DNA from: Chytridium lagenaria
Taxonomy: Eukaryota; Chytridiomycota; Chytridiomycetes; Chytridiales; Chytridiaceae
Length of the DNA stretch: 64,000 nt
Direction of reading: 5' to 3'
NCBI GenBank assembly: GCA_025449115.1
Contig: JAHLKC010000152.1
Location: 1-64,000, forward strand
Both the position numbers and the translations under genes were made by a program. Below, one piece after another: positions 1 through 11,007 of the stretch. A model generated the notes under the pieces. The model was not told the origin of the DNA. It made no database searches and saw only the letters and a list, made by a program, of their open reading frames with translations. Positions within the stretch are counted from its first letter, which is position 1. Each line of letters opens with the position of its first letter.

Positions 1-71
1 CTAAGAAAGGGTGTTTTAATGAATGCCCAGAATATGGTGATGCGTGGTAGAGTCTCTACCGCGTACTCTAT

Positions 72-1015
72 GTGAAGGACTACCTTATGCGACGATCGCC
101 AGTGCGAGTCGCTTTATGTGTCCCCAAAAGACTTCAGGACGTTGCTTTTGATGCCGTCCATGATGATATGATGGCTGGAGGACACCTCGGTGTTCGCAGA
201 CTTATCGCCACTACCCTAGATAGGTTTTGGTGGCCTACTATCCAAAAAGACTTAGAGGCATATATACGACGATGCCCTACATGTCAACAATCTAAAGATA
301 ACTTGACTAGAAAAGGTGCCGTGAGGCCCATACCCTTTGGTCATAGACCTTGGGATCGTGTTGCCATTGATATTGTTGGTCCTATGAACACTAGCCAACG
401 TGGCAACAAGTATATTGTTGTCCTCACAGACTACTTTACCCGTTGGGCTGATGCGTTTGCCGTCCCCGACTTAGAAGCAAACACCATTGCTAGAATAGTT
501 GTTGAGCAATGCTTTTGCCGCTTCGGCATTCCCTTGACCTTACACTCGGATCAAGGACAACCATTTCCTAGTGACCTCTTTAAGAGAGTTCTACTGTACT
601 AGGAATGAAACAATCCTTCTCTATGCCGTATTGGCCTCAGGCCAACGGTTTAGTTGAACGAACAAACAAAACTCTATGCCAGATGATACGTGCATATATA
701 AACCAAAGAACACATGACGATTGGGATGAAATACTCCCCTATGTGTTGTTTGCATACAGAACAACGGTCCACCAGACCACAAATGAAACCCCATTCATGA
801 TGATGTTTGGCCGTGAAGCGTTTACGCCGGCTGACCTCAAGTTTGGTTATCCCACAGACGATGTGTTTGCGGAAGAATATCCTGACCCACGACTGTGGGC
901 TCAGACAGGAGAAGAACCTCTGATAGCTGTTTCCACTACTAGAGCACTGCAGAGGCTCTTCCTAAAATACTTGCTATGTTCTCTGAACAGCTACACTTCT
1001 TTGACGGCCGCTTAG
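72..1015 (+). pseudogene. Retrotransposon integrase, zinc finger and DDE core (frame-broken)
   Basis: Integrase inserts element cDNA into chromosomes. The N-terminal HHCC zinc-binding motif is visible (HDDMMAGGHLG followed by CPTCQQSK). The catalytic triad of the retroviral-type integrase core follows: Asp in AIDIVGP, Asp in LHSDQG and Glu in NGLVERTNK. The Glu lies in a second reading frame that starts near 605. A four-base excess around 590-600 (an extra TGTA-like step in the run-in to GMKQSF) separates the two pieces. No ATG start is meaningful, because the domain normally lies inside a long Pol polyprotein and the listed start is only the first in-frame start codon of the fragment. Confidence 0.85.
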
Positions 1016-1636
1016 CGCGAGCTGCTCATGGACTTGCTCGGACTGATGGTCGAGAGCCTTACTTGCTCATAGCTGACGTCCTTAAGAAATATGGTTATGA
1101 TCTATTTTACCTTGTCCACATCCACTCGATGAAGACTTGGACATACCTTCCAATGGAGATCCTTTGGAAGGAATGAATCTTCCCAGATGCATTCGTTAAC
1201 TCGTAAAGCGAAAACGACTTTGCATGGGAAAGAAAAAGATGCCTATGTATCTATTATTCATAATGGCTGTATGACCGAACGCCCACATTTGCGTGACAGT
1301 TACCCCATATTTGTTGACAACGCCATGAACTTATATGTCAACGACACTCTGGTACTTTCCCCAGATATTATACACCTCAATGCTGGCCGTCCCCTTGTTG
1401 ACGATGGACCTGCACGGCATGTGAGAATCATTGAACTTGAAGTCAATGACGATCAGGATGACTATGTTCTCCTGAAGATGATATAGACACTGACACACAT
1501 GTGAGTGTGCTCATGAATACTCGACAAGCCCTTCAGGACTTTGTCAAAGAATCCCTCAACGATGAGATGATCGTTTGGAGGCTAAAGATTATGTTACTCA
1601 GCTAGCTGCTAGACTAGCCTATTCAAAGGCGTACTC

Positions 1637-2508
1637 TTGCGTGCAGAACTCAAACGCAAGAGACGAGCACAACAAAATAAACCCAGTCGCAACAAACACT
1701 CGTTTGATGTTGGCGACCTGGTATGGCTCTCTGTTCCCTTGAAGACTGAACGTCGAGGGAAAGAGAACAAGAATGCCCCCACTAAGAAGTTCCAATTTAG
1801 ATGGGCTGGCCCTATGCGTGTCCTTAGTAAATCTATGGACAGCAATAGATACACAGTTGTAGAGCTCCTCCCTGGAGGCCAGCTCTTATCACGACTTGCT
1901 AATGCTGCTAGACTCCGACCATTTGAGTCTTTGCCGCCTACAGAAACTGCTAATGCTGCATCTGCAGAAGTAGCTTCAGATGACTTTGCTGCTGAGATTG
2001 CAGCATGGAAAGAACTCCAAGTTATTAGACGCATGCCTAAGAATAAGGTAGCTGTTGGAGTTAATCGCGAATTGTTTCGACGATTTGATGAAGAAGTCGC
2101 TGATGCTGACTATAATGATCCTGAGTTCTATGTTGAGAAACTGGATTATCATACTTATGATTCTCATAACAAAAAGTATAAGTATTATGTTAAATGGCTC
2201 GGTCATGGAACCGCGCATAACCTTCTAATGGTGAAGAGGCCTTACCCCATCCATAGTTAAAGATTACTGGGACCGTGTTGCTAACACAGCCCACAGCATA
2301 TGCTCTAAGAGTAGTATATGAAAAGAATGCTGGCCGCAAGAGACTTGCGCCTAAGCCCATATCCTACACGATGCCTGAAGATAATGATGGTTATCGTAGT
2401 GAGGATGAAGATGAAGGTATCCTTGAAGATACCCCTCCTAGCCCCATAAAGAAACGTAAGCGCAAGGCTAAACGTACTTTACGGCAGCTGTACCCATATA
2501 GATTCTGA
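1637..2508 (+). pseudogene. Integrase C-terminal domain plus chromodomain, broken
   Basis: The first part (about 1637-1940) has the integrase C-terminal pattern: a basic region, FDVGDLVWL, a linker, KFQFRWAGPMRVL, then YTVVELLPGG and ARLRPFES. From about 2117 the sequence EFYVEKLDYHTYD, then KKYKYYVKWLGHG, matches the beta strands and aromatic cage region of a chromodomain. The tail of the chromodomain and a highly charged C-terminus (2275-2508) are in other frames. In chromoviruses this domain is known to steer integration to modified chromatin. That role here is inference from family membership. Confidence 0.75.
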
Positions 2509-2768
2509 TGACCAGAATGCTATTGATAATGAAGTTCCTCAGTTGGAACCTGATATAGATAATAATCTGATGATGATTATCCTGATAAAACTTTGAAGTA
2601 CCTTTAGCTATAGAAATGCTAGATGGTAACCAATTATATAACCTTGCCAATATTGGCCTTATAGACTTGCCGATAATGCAAGCTTTGATATATTTACAGA
2701 TAGTTCTTATACTTCTGACAACTAAGTTAGACTTTTCTTACGTAAGTCTTTTCTTAAAAACGGGAGAA

Positions 2769-3061
2769 TGTGAAGAATTACATTATTCACATGGCCTATG
2801 GCTCATAAGGACATTTGTCTAAGTCCGTTGAGTTCCGTTATATCCCGCGTCGACGCGTATATTTACGCGTCATATTGAATCCTCCCTTCTTTTCCCTTTG
2901 GGTTTTTTATATATAGTTTTTCCCCACGTTTATAGGGTTTTTATTGAAGGAGGTGGCGCGCATATGTGCCGTTTATGTGTGTGTGCATATGTTGTGTCTA
3001 TTATTTATTTGTATTTTGTGTATTACTTTAATATGAGAGATTTCTTGATTTAATTTGTACA
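2769..3061 (+). repeat. Putative 3' LTR with upstream polypurine tract
   Basis: A purine-rich tract (aaaaacgggagaa, 2756-2768) directly precedes TGTGAAGAATTACA. The candidate LTR ends with TTGTACA at 3061, giving TGT...ACA termini, about 293 bp. It contains a TATA-like tatatatag at about 2912 and sits directly after the Pol remnant. The 5' LTR is outside the window, so the limits rest only on the terminal dinucleotides and the purine tract. Confidence 0.5.
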
Positions 3062-3707
3062 TGTTGAATTAAGTAGTTGATATTGAGTTGATCCCCCATC
3101 CTCTATCTCACGCGCGTGGCCTCGCCGTGATCTCCCTTCACTCCTTCTTGGATGGCAGCCCACCCCTCTACCCCCTGCCACCTGGTGAAGCCGCAATCCA
3201 GCTGTTTGAAGCAGAAGGCTGCGATGGGAGCCCAAGGGTCCTCCTCATTGTCAGTGTCCTTTAGCTTAGGCTTGGTCGGCTACATTCCACCTCTGATGAT
3301 CCCCGAGCCGGTGATCGACGCTGCAGGCAGGTGATGAGTGAGGTTACCCTGTGCCAGCTCGTGAGGCAACGAGATCATCACGTTCCAAAAGGTGCCATAG
3401 CAGGAAGGCAAGGAGGCTTTCAGCCATCCCCGATCGCCAGGAGACGATCTGGTGCTCATATTGGTTTATTAGCAAGGTAAGTCGACATAGAAGATACTAA
3501 ACACGTTCCCTTCTCCCTTTATTAAGCAGAACTCGCGATCACTCACCCACACCATCGCCAAACAACAACATCACTTAGATTCAGGAGTACATCCTGTCCC
3601 TAGGTGCTCTGTGGACTTGCTCTGCTGGAGCAACTCCTTTACTCTTCTCCCCTACCCCCTAGTCGAAGCTAGGTAGGGAGGGATGGGTCAAGAGAAGATC
3701 ACAGCTC
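3062..3707. other. No gene recognised; GC-richer spacer
   Basis: Short open frames occur on both strands (for example 3152-3334 + and 3050-3235 -), but they are mutually overlapping, low-complexity and unlike any family I know. A phrase ggagtacatcct at about 3582 recurs at about 14544, which hints that both regions hold pieces of related mobile elements. Confidence 0.3.
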
Positions 3708-4181
3708 ATGCCTAAAGGTACCATCAAGCGTCAACGATTCGTGATTGTTCGTGAAGCTCTTCGTACCCTCGGCATCTCCTGGCGTCATCGATATGAGCTT
3801 TGTTGCTCATCCGTCATTCACATTCTCGTCGACCCCGCCGAACTTCCCACCATCACAGCAACTCTTCGTCGCCATGGTCTCCTTCTTGAAAACTTTGACC
3901 CTCTCGCAGTCCTGCTCATAGGTACAACGGCGATGGCGGCGCTCGTCCATCCTCCTCTCAAATCGCCCTGGCTCGCACCAACTGTATTCGTCGCCTTGCT
4001 ATCCTTCTCTCCCGATCCGGCAGCATCAAAACTGACGCCATTACTCGTTCTTTCCCCGCCGATGTCATCACTGAAGCCTCTCAACTCGCCGCAACCTTCC
4101 GTATCGCCTCCATCTTTAATCCCCCTGTCACCAAACCTATTCCACCGACTCCTGCTCCCGACTTAGCCATGGCTGACACCT
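3708..4181 (+). pseudogene. Frame-broken ORF, possibly a retroelement ORF1/Gag-like protein
   Basis: From 3708 the frame reads REALRTLGISWRHRYEL and VIHILVDPAELPTITATL before losing sense near 3900. A second frame then continues to a stop at about 4181 with ARTNCIRRLAILLSRSGSI, AASQLAATFRIASIFNPP-like composition and a Pro-rich end. Codon composition in both halves looks protein-like, so a single coding region with one indel around 3900-3920 is likely. The pattern recalls the C-terminal part of ORF1/Gag-like proteins of fungal non-LTR elements, but I see no zinc knuckle or reverse transcriptase. Family assignment is a guess. Confidence 0.35.
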
Positions 4182-4550
4182 AAGCATAATTGTTTTCCCT
4201 CGTTCGTTTTTCTTCTTCCTTGTACCTTTCCTTTTTCATGATACTTACTTTACGGATGTTTCACTTTTACGATTTTCTTTTCCTTTTCTCTTTTTACTCA
4301 TTACTCTTGCGCTTATGTACCGTATATTTCTATCTCACCCCCCCCCATCGAAATCTTGTAAGTCACGGTTGTCCACCTTAGCGCCAGCCTTAGACGAGAG
4401 TCTCTGAATGCGGGAATGCGGGTCAGGAATAAATATTATTGTTACGCTTAGGGTTAGGCGCTTTCTTTCGAAAATATATTATACGCTCGTCAATTTTATT
4501 GTTGTTTATATATGAAAAACTACCTAACCTTCTAACCCACAGGCCCTTAT

Positions 4551-5090
4551 AACGTCTAGTCAGAAAAAAAAATATGGGTGGAGACAAAGTTGGCCGGTCG
4601 GCCAATTTTGCTCTTATCACTTTGATATTGTTTGCTTCTTTGCTTCTAGTCACTATCGTGTTGATTCCATAACAATATTTTGAATAAATGGGGTGTTTTT
4701 TCATTACAATAATGTGTGCGGCAGGTGATGGGGTGGCGCGTCGACTATAATTAAATAATAACTTTATAATGTAACCATTCACGTTTAAGGGTAAACCGGT
4801 AATGGTCAAAATAAAAGAATGTCTAGTAAAAGAAGTAAATGTCTACTCAAAAAAAAAAAAACTAAGGGTGGGAGACAAAGTTGGCCGGCCGGCCAATTTT
4901 GCTCCAATCACTTTCATATTGTTTGCTTCTTTGCTTCTAGTCACTATCGTGTCGATTCCATTAATAAATGGGGTGTTTTCATTACAAATAATGTGTGCGG
5001 CAGGTGATGGGGTGGCGCGTCAACTATAATGAAATAATAACTTTATAAGGTAATCATTCACTTTGAAGGGTATATGGGTAATGTTTTACT
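4551..5090. repeat. Direct repeat pair, about 290-bp period
   Basis: The block from about 4551 to 4838 is repeated with roughly 85-90% identity at about 4838-5090. Shared landmarks are gtcta(g/c)tca followed by an A-run, gggtgg(g)agacaaagttggccgg, the phrase gtttgcttctttgcttctag, tgtgtgcggcaggtgatgggg and ggcgcgtc(g/a)actataat. Each copy holds a GGCCGG(t/c)CGGCC palindrome near its start (about 4591 and 4881). There is no long ORF. It could be a tandem non-autonomous element or degenerate solo LTRs. Confidence 0.75.
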
Positions 5091-5129
5091 TTTTTATTAA
5101 AGATTGCCACTTTGAATAGATTTCAAAGT

Positions 5130-6923
5130 TCATGTTGTGATTAATGATATCATCACCAACGGGTAGGTTGCCATGGCATTGTAGGCTTGGGCCGATATCG
5201 ATAAAGCCATCGTACATCTCTGGTTCCTTATGCCCTTCCCTTCCTCATTTCCCGCTGTTCGATCCCAGTCGTGTTTGCAAGTTCCATGAGCCTCATCAGT
5301 CTGCCATATCCAGAACAAGTTGTGCCATAGTGGAAAGTATACCCCAAAATCGACAATGTAGAAAAACCATCTTTGGTGGTGTTTAGGGTCTCCTTTGGTC
5401 CCAGTCTCTTAGATACGTTGTTGCATATCCACCAGCATATAAAATATTTACTGATGCGTTTTTCAACCCTGCCTTCTTGTGTCTTTTTAATCCATGTTAA
5501 CATCGACAACTTAGTGATTGAATACCTTTATAGCCTGATTCACCATAGCGTCTTCATCTACATGGCACTCGTTTTCAAGACCAATGGATGCAAATGCTGT
5601 GCTTAAATGAAGTGGATCTGTGTTTCCAGCAACTCTTTAAGTTCTTGAATATAAAAGGAAAAACTATTGTAAGATGAATTATAAACAAATATAAAAACTT
5701 GCTATTAGATCCCGATTCGTTTTTTGCCAGCTGTTTCTGATTATACAACCCTTCCTCGCCAATTTTTTTAAGGTAGCTATACAGAAATGGTGCACTTTGG
5801 GATAGTTTGATCAAGTGCTGGTTAACCAAAACCGCAAAAGTGTCTCTTATTGCCCCAATCACATGTTCTGGCCCATCTACACTTTCTATAAGTTTGGTTA
5901 ATGTCTCTCCTGTCACGGTGTTCAGAGGTTTACCGCTTAATGGTTGGCAAGGAACACTTTTAGTCGCGTAGGTTGACACACCAGGATGCCCCTGGCCTTT
6001 TGACCCCCATCCTTTAATACCCACTCCACCCATGTAGCTTTCTTCCGTGTGGACTGTTTGGCGGAGTACGTTTGACCATACTGCAGCCTGTGTGCAATCA
6101 GGAAAAGTTGCTCAGCCGAATGAGCATCAAGTGCGGCGGTCGTGATCATTCCAATAATTCTTCGTGGATCACCCTCTTGAAATTGTTTTTGACCAATGTC
6201 ACGGTTTCATTGTCCCCAACATCAATAAAGGTCCACTCTTGACCTTCTATAGCAGCATACTCTTTTGCAGTAAAATCAAACAATTTAAAAAAAAAAGCAA
6301 CAGCCTTTATGACTCACTCTTCATATTCAAAGGCCTCCGTCCAGTCATATTGTCCTCAATGCTTTCACGTATAATACTTTTCCCATAAATTTATTGCGGA
6401 ATCTGCCCAACTTGCGTTCAAGCTCTACTACTTTAACCCTGATATCAATTAGATCAAGTGTAAGAATAAAAAAACAAAAGACTAAACGCTAACCCTTTGT
6501 TTTTTCCATCTTTCACCGTTAATATTAGGTGGTTCTTTTTCCTCGATTCCCATAATTCTTTTATAATGGTTGGCCGCTCGGACAAAGAGGATTGTTGATA
6601 AGTGGGGTACAAAGTTGATAATTTTGAGCGGTCATGGGGACGCTCCGATATGGCATTTCCAACTATTTTGAGGAACTTTCTTACATTGTTGTGGATTTCA
6701 TCCTGTCACAGGAATGTCACCATGATAATAAACAAAAGGTTTCAGAAGTTTGCAAAAGTTGTTGTGTGTAAGATGCATCAACGAATTGCCCCACCTTAGC
6801 GCTGATGTCGAGCAGTCCGGATTTTATACCCCAAAAAATGACAACTAGCCTATTGCTCATCAGCATTTTCAGGCTGTCATTTGAGAGACCAAGTGAAGCA
6901 TTGGCAACAACCCTTTCCAACAT
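5130..6923 (-). pseudogene. Unrecognised multi-exon gene or remnant, minus strand
   Basis: Several minus-strand stretches look coding and follow one another: from 6923 (MLERVVANASLGLSNDSLKM), about 6700-6500 (containing KFLKIVGNAISERP), about 6290-6170 (EWTFIDVGDNETVTLV), 6150-5940 (RRIIGMITTAALDAHSAEQL), 5940-5700 (ESVDGPEHVIGAIRDTFAVL) and about 5640-5560 (ASIGLENECHVDEDAMVNQA followed by a GT donor-like site). Neighbouring pieces lie in different frames and some junctions have no plausible intron, so I treat the locus as broken or poorly resolved. I recognise no domain. The boundaries are approximate. Confidence 0.35.
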
Positions 6924-6929
6924 GGTCTG

Positions 6930-7364
6930 ACAACTCTAATAATAATTGAAACAAAAATTACAGGCAAACGTTAAATTTCAAGATTTATTGAACTCGCTCT
7001 TCCATTCTTTTGTTGAATTGATGCCGTGCTTTCCTCCAACACCCTCTAATGCTGCCCTCGGACACCCTCTATACTGCCCTCCGACACCCCCCAAAGCGTT
7101 GCGGACCTTTTATTACCAGGAGGAATACGTGGGTCAGAATATGTGATAACTGAGAGTACATACATTGAAGAGAGGCCACGTCAACCTGTATCTGTAGCTC
7201 AACGTCGTCGCCGTTATGAAATGAACTTGTAATAATTCTTGTAATTTCTATTTTAAATAGAATGTGATTGGCATTATAGGTTAATCATACTTGGAGGGCT
7301 CATAGACTATGTTTTATTCAATAAATCATCTTTCTTTTATACAGGCTCTCTAATCTCATTCTCT
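6930..7364. other. No gene recognised
   Basis: AT-rich spacer. Only short open frames are present, including a Pro/Thr-rich one at 6946-7146 whose repeats (accctctaatgctgccctcgg) look like a short local duplication. Nothing supports a gene. Confidence 0.3.
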
Positions 7365-7535
7365 GCGGATTTTCAGGGTTCGGGTTAGATACCCTGTGGG
7401 TTCTCGGGTTCGGGTGGTGGAATCTCATTCTCTACGGATTTTCAGGTTGGGGTTTGCAGATTTTCAGGTTCGGGTTTGCAGATTTTCAGATTCGGTGGTC
7501 TAATCTTATTATCTATGGATTTTCAGGGTTTGGCG
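7365..7535. repeat. Degenerate tandem repeat of ggattttcagg(gt)tcgggttt
   Basis: About six imperfect copies of a 20-23 nt unit (ggattttcagggttcgggtt, tacggattttcaggttgggg, cagattttcaggttcggg and so on) lie head to tail. The last copies form the left edge of the duplicated element that starts at about 7471. One unit of the same family is present at the left edge of the second copy (about 9803-9860). Confidence 0.65.
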
Positions 7536-8318
7536 GCAAAACAAGCCATATATAGAGTATAAATTAAACAATGGAAATCAAAAAAAATCTAACCAATCAG
7601 AATTTATCATTTTTAAAGAAATGGGAAAAATAATAAATTTTTTCTCAATGTTAGGATTTCACATAAGCAGCCACACTTTCCCCTCTTTTTTGTTGATTTT
7701 CACTTTTCACTACAACAGCCAAAAGGATGCCACCCCATAATTGCCGTTGCCTCCCAATCTGTTGCCGTCCCATCTCATGCTGTTGCCTAACACTTTCCCT
7801 CGACCCCTCCATCAACACTCTTTGTAGCAGACACAAGCACCCAACCATTGTTCCTTCCCCGTATTCCACCCTATCTAACCTCTACCCTCTACTCATTGAT
7901 ATCTCTAAAACACCTATGCACTCTCTGGATGGATCTTGATGGTGATAATTCATTGAGCCCAGGACCACATGATGGATATGATGGGTTGATGAGGATCAGG
8001 AGGAGGTAATAAGGTATGATGAATGGATGTTGAGGATGCTAATGGCTATCGCCCTTACATTTTTCAATGCGCTCAGTTTTCTGCACTTCTCTTATGTTCT
8101 TTCTCTTATGTTCTTTCATACCATCTCACTTATCACCTGTACCATCTATATCATTAATCTTCCCCTCCCTTCCCGTCCTTAACACTTTTCTTCCCTAATC
8201 CCTTTAACTATTTATGCTCTTTACTGTTTCCGCTGGACTTCTTCACACCCTTGCAGCATTTTGGTGGGTAGTTTTCCAACATTTCCTTTACTTTACACAA
8301 CAAACTATCATGCTTTTT

Positions 8319-8337
8319 GAGGGGTTCAATTCCTCTC
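8319..8337 (+). other. tRNA T-arm-like hairpin (B-box-like), copy A
   Basis: The sequence gaggggttcaattcctctc folds as a 5-bp stem with a TTCAATT loop, resembling a tRNA T-arm and an RNA polymerase III B box (GGTTCRANNCC). No acceptor, D or anticodon arm is evident next to it. The same hairpin is conserved in copy B at 10640-10658. Confidence 0.4.
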
Positions 8338-8417
8338 ACTTGCTTTTTCTACACTTCACCCCAACGCTTTATGGGTTAGTTGTCTGCTGTGGTCGCATTT
8401 AATTGGTGATTTATTTA

Positions 8418-8668
8418 TTAATTGATTTGGGACCGGTGGTCCCAATTTAATTAGTGATTTTTTCATTAATTGATTTGGGACCAGTGTCCCAATTTAATAT
8501 ATTTTTCATTAATTGATTGACATGTCCCAATTTAATTTAGATTTTTTCATTAATTGATTTGGGACCACTGGTCCCAATTTAATTAGTGAATTTTTTATTA
8601 ATTGATTTGGGACCAGTGGTCCCATTTCAATTAGTCAACTTTCTATTAATTGTTTTAAGGCCAGCATT
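8418..8668. repeat. Tandem hairpin array, five to six units of about 48 bp
   Basis: Units read ttaattgatttgggacc(n)2-3ggtcccaatttaattagtgattttttca with variations. Each complete unit contains the inverted repeat TTGGGACC...GGTCCCAA with a 1-3 nt loop, flanked by AATT/AATT. Units 2 and 3 have partly eroded stems (gtgtccc, acatgtccc). The last unit is degenerate (ttttaaggccagcattccc). Confidence 0.85.
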
Positions 8669-8886
8669 CCCATCCTACTCTCGGCGGCACCCTACCTTAC
8701 TCTCTCCCTTCCATACCAAAAACTCCTTTACTGCTTCATCTTATCCCTTCCGTCACCCTTCTCCCTCCCATCATGACGCTACTTCACACTCTTATGAGAG
8801 CAGGAAGAGGTTTAAGCCCTCTACTGTTCAGTTCCTGTCGTCTGGGGCATGACCACCTTCTCATCCTATTTAAGTTATTGCTTCAG

Positions 8887-8911
8887 TAGGGGTTCAACCC
8901 CCTATGCGGCA
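8887..8911 (+). other. tRNA T-arm-like hairpin with acceptor-like tail, copy A
   Basis: The run taggggttcaaccccctatgcggca has a T-arm-like stem-loop (AGGGG/CCCCT around TTCAAC) followed by tgcggca. In copy B a matching tgccgca lies upstream at acceptor-stem distance (see 11008-11078). In copy A that upstream partner is changed to ggggcat, so the fold is incomplete. Confidence 0.35.
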
Positions 8912-9073
8912 TTATACCTCTATGAAAAAAGGTGTTGGCGTGATGTTAGTGACCAATAAAAGCATTTGTAGAGAAAGATAGTTTAATGCATGAAGATGAT
9001 ATTATTTATGTTAAAATTGTTCACTCTATAGATAAATGGCATAACCCTCCAACCATAATGCCCGTATAACATC

Positions 9074-9640
9074 TGATCACCCAATCTAACTCAATTTACC
9101 CAATAGGTTTCCGTTTACTAAGTAACATGCACTCGGGAAGTGAGTACCTTAATACAGTCTACTTGTATCACCCCAATCTGATACTTGCATATTGTTAGGT
9201 GATCTAATATCTATATGTGTGCAAAGTATCACAAAGTTCTGACCATTCATTCTCACTCAAAATCACCTCAACATTCCCGCATATATGTATACCATCCCGT
9301 TTACTAAGTACTTTAGCACGTGGGGAGGGTGGACCTTAATAGAGTCACTTTGTACCACCCTATTCTGAGTGCTGCATATCGTTTCTGGTATCGATATCTA
9401 TGCTTGTGCAAAGTATGAGCAATTTCTGACCATTTGTTTTCACGTTATACAGACTTAAAGTTAGAAATGTCCCGATTTTGACGGAAAATCCGCCAAACAT
9501 ATAGTAAACATGAATTCCATGCTACCCATCTGAGTCATACAATATATTTTTAACACTGTTTCTGACATCTCTGCAAAATTTGAGCAAGATCTGACCATTA
9601 GATATTGCCGCAGGACAGCGACAAGTCTACTAATTATTAC
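9074..9640. repeat. Imperfect repeat, about 190-bp period, two to three units
   Basis: Between the two large copies, landmarks recur: gtttactaagta at about 9112 and 9299; accttaataga/cagtc...tgta(t/c)cacccc/ta at about 9147 and 9332; and (tg)tgcaaagtat...ctgaccatt at about 9217 and 9412. A third, weaker tgcaaaatttgagcaagatctgaccatt lies at about 9572. Identity is moderate. No coding potential is seen. Confidence 0.55.
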
Positions 9641-10639
9641 TTAAGAAAATTTGAAACTTCCGACGCTTGTACGTCGCTCAATTTTGACAATTTGATTGAG
9701 GGTTAAACCGGTTTCGAGATCGTTGCAACAAGGGCTACATTTCATATTAAGTCAAGTCACACAAAAAAATCGATAACCCTGTGGGGACCCCCATGTACCC
9801 TACGGGTTTGCAGATTTTAAGATTCGGGTGGACTATCTATGGATTTTCAGGGTTTGGCGGCAAAACAAGCCATATATAGAGTATAAATTAAACAATGGAA
9901 ATCAAAAGAAATCTAACCAATCAGAATTTATTATTTTCAAAGAAATTGAAAAAATAATAAATTTTTTTTCAATGTGAGGATTTCACATAAGCAGCCACAC
10001 TTCCCCCTCCTTTTTATTGATTTTCACTTTTCACTACAACAGCCAAAAGGATGACCCCATAATTGCCGTTGCCTCCCACACTGTTGCGGTCCCATCTCCT
10101 GCTGTTGCTTAACACTTTCCCTCCACCCCTCCATCAACACTCTTTGTAGCAGACACAAGCACTCAACCATTGTTCCTTCCCCGTATTCCACCCTATCTAA
10201 CCTCTACCCTCAACTCATTGATATCCCTAAAACTCCTATGCACTCTCTGGATGGATCTTGATGTTGATAATCCATTGAGCCCAGTACCACATGATGGATA
10301 TGATGCGTTGATGAGGATCAGGAGGAGGTAATTAGGTATAATGAATGGATGTTGAGGATGCTAATGGCTATCGCACTTACATTTTTCAATGCGCTCAGCT
10401 TTCTGCACTTCTCTTATGTGTTTTCTCTTATGTTCTTTCATATCTTCTCACTTATCACCCCTACCATCTATATCATTAATCTTCCCCTCCCGTCCCATCC
10501 TCAACACTATTCTTCCCTGATCCCTTGAACTATTTATGCTCTTCACTGTTTCCTCGGGACTTCTTCACACCCTTGCAGCATTTTGGTGGGTAGTTTCCAA
10601 CATTTCCTTTACTTGACACAACAAACTATCATGCTTTTT

Positions 10640-10658
10640 GAGGGGTTCAATTCCTCTC
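10640..10658 (+). other. tRNA T-arm-like hairpin, copy B
   Basis: Identical to the hairpin at 8319-8337 in copy A (gaggggttcaattcctctc). Conservation between the copies shows only common origin. Confidence 0.35.
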
Positions 10659-10736
10659 ACTTGCTTTTTCTACACTTCACCCCAGCGCTTTATGGGTTAG
10701 TTGTCTGCTGTTGTCGCATTTAATTGGTGATTTATT

Positions 10737-10912
10737 TTTTAATTGATTTGGGACCGGTGGTTCCAATTTAACTAGTGAGTTTCTCATTAATTGATTTGGG
10801 ACCGGTGGTCCCAATTTAATTAGTGATTTTTTCATTAATTGATTTGGGACCAGGGTTAGGGTTGGTCCCAATTTATTAGTGAACTTTCTATTAGTTGTTT
10901 TATGACCATCAT
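10737..10912. repeat. Hairpin array in copy B with telomere-like insertion
   Basis: Three complete ttaattgatttgggacc...ggtcccaattta units and one degenerate unit. In the third unit the hairpin loop is replaced by aGGGTTAGGGTTgg (about 10853-10866), two copies of the vertebrate/fungal-type telomere hexamer, between the GGGACC and GGTCCC arms. Confidence 0.8.
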
Positions 10913-11007
10913 TCTCATCCTACTCCTCCCCTTCCCATCATGAAGACTCCATCACTCTTATGGAGCAGGAAGAGGTTTAAGCCCTCTACTGTTCAGTTCC
11001 TGTCGTC

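Larger units (their letters stand above)
1..3061 (+). mobile_element. Partial Ty3/gypsy (chromovirus) LTR retrotransposon, 3' part
   Basis: The segment carries, in order, an integrase zinc-binding domain, the integrase catalytic core, an integrase C-terminal region, a chromodomain-like stretch, an acidic/basic tail, a purine-rich tract and a putative 3' LTR. This is the order expected at the 3' end of a chromodomain-bearing Ty3/gypsy element. Gag, protease, reverse transcriptase, RNase H and the 5' LTR lie upstream of the window. The coding part is spread over all three frames (72-602, 605-1015, 1187-1486, 1637-2260, 2275-2508), so as written it cannot make one polyprotein. Whether that is decay or assembly indels cannot be decided here. 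Confidence 0.85.
7471..9074. mobile_element. Repeated element copy A, about 1.6 kb, non-coding
   Basis: This block is nearly identical to 9803-11242. Both start at cgggtttgcagatttt, contain the same landmarks (tttggcggcaaaacaagccatatatagag, a pyrimidine-rich stretch, actctctggatggatcttgat) and end at ataatgcccgtataacatc. No ORF longer than about 90 codons is shared by both copies, and short open frames differ between them. Internal features are a hairpin array (8418-8668) and two tRNA T-arm-like hairpins (8319-8337 and 8887-8911). It may be a non-autonomous element or a segmental duplication. I saw no terminal inverted repeats. Confidence 0.75.

Noticed and set aside
4444..4455. Telomeric array at cttagggttagg
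   Set aside because: Only about one and a half hexamers; too short to interpret.
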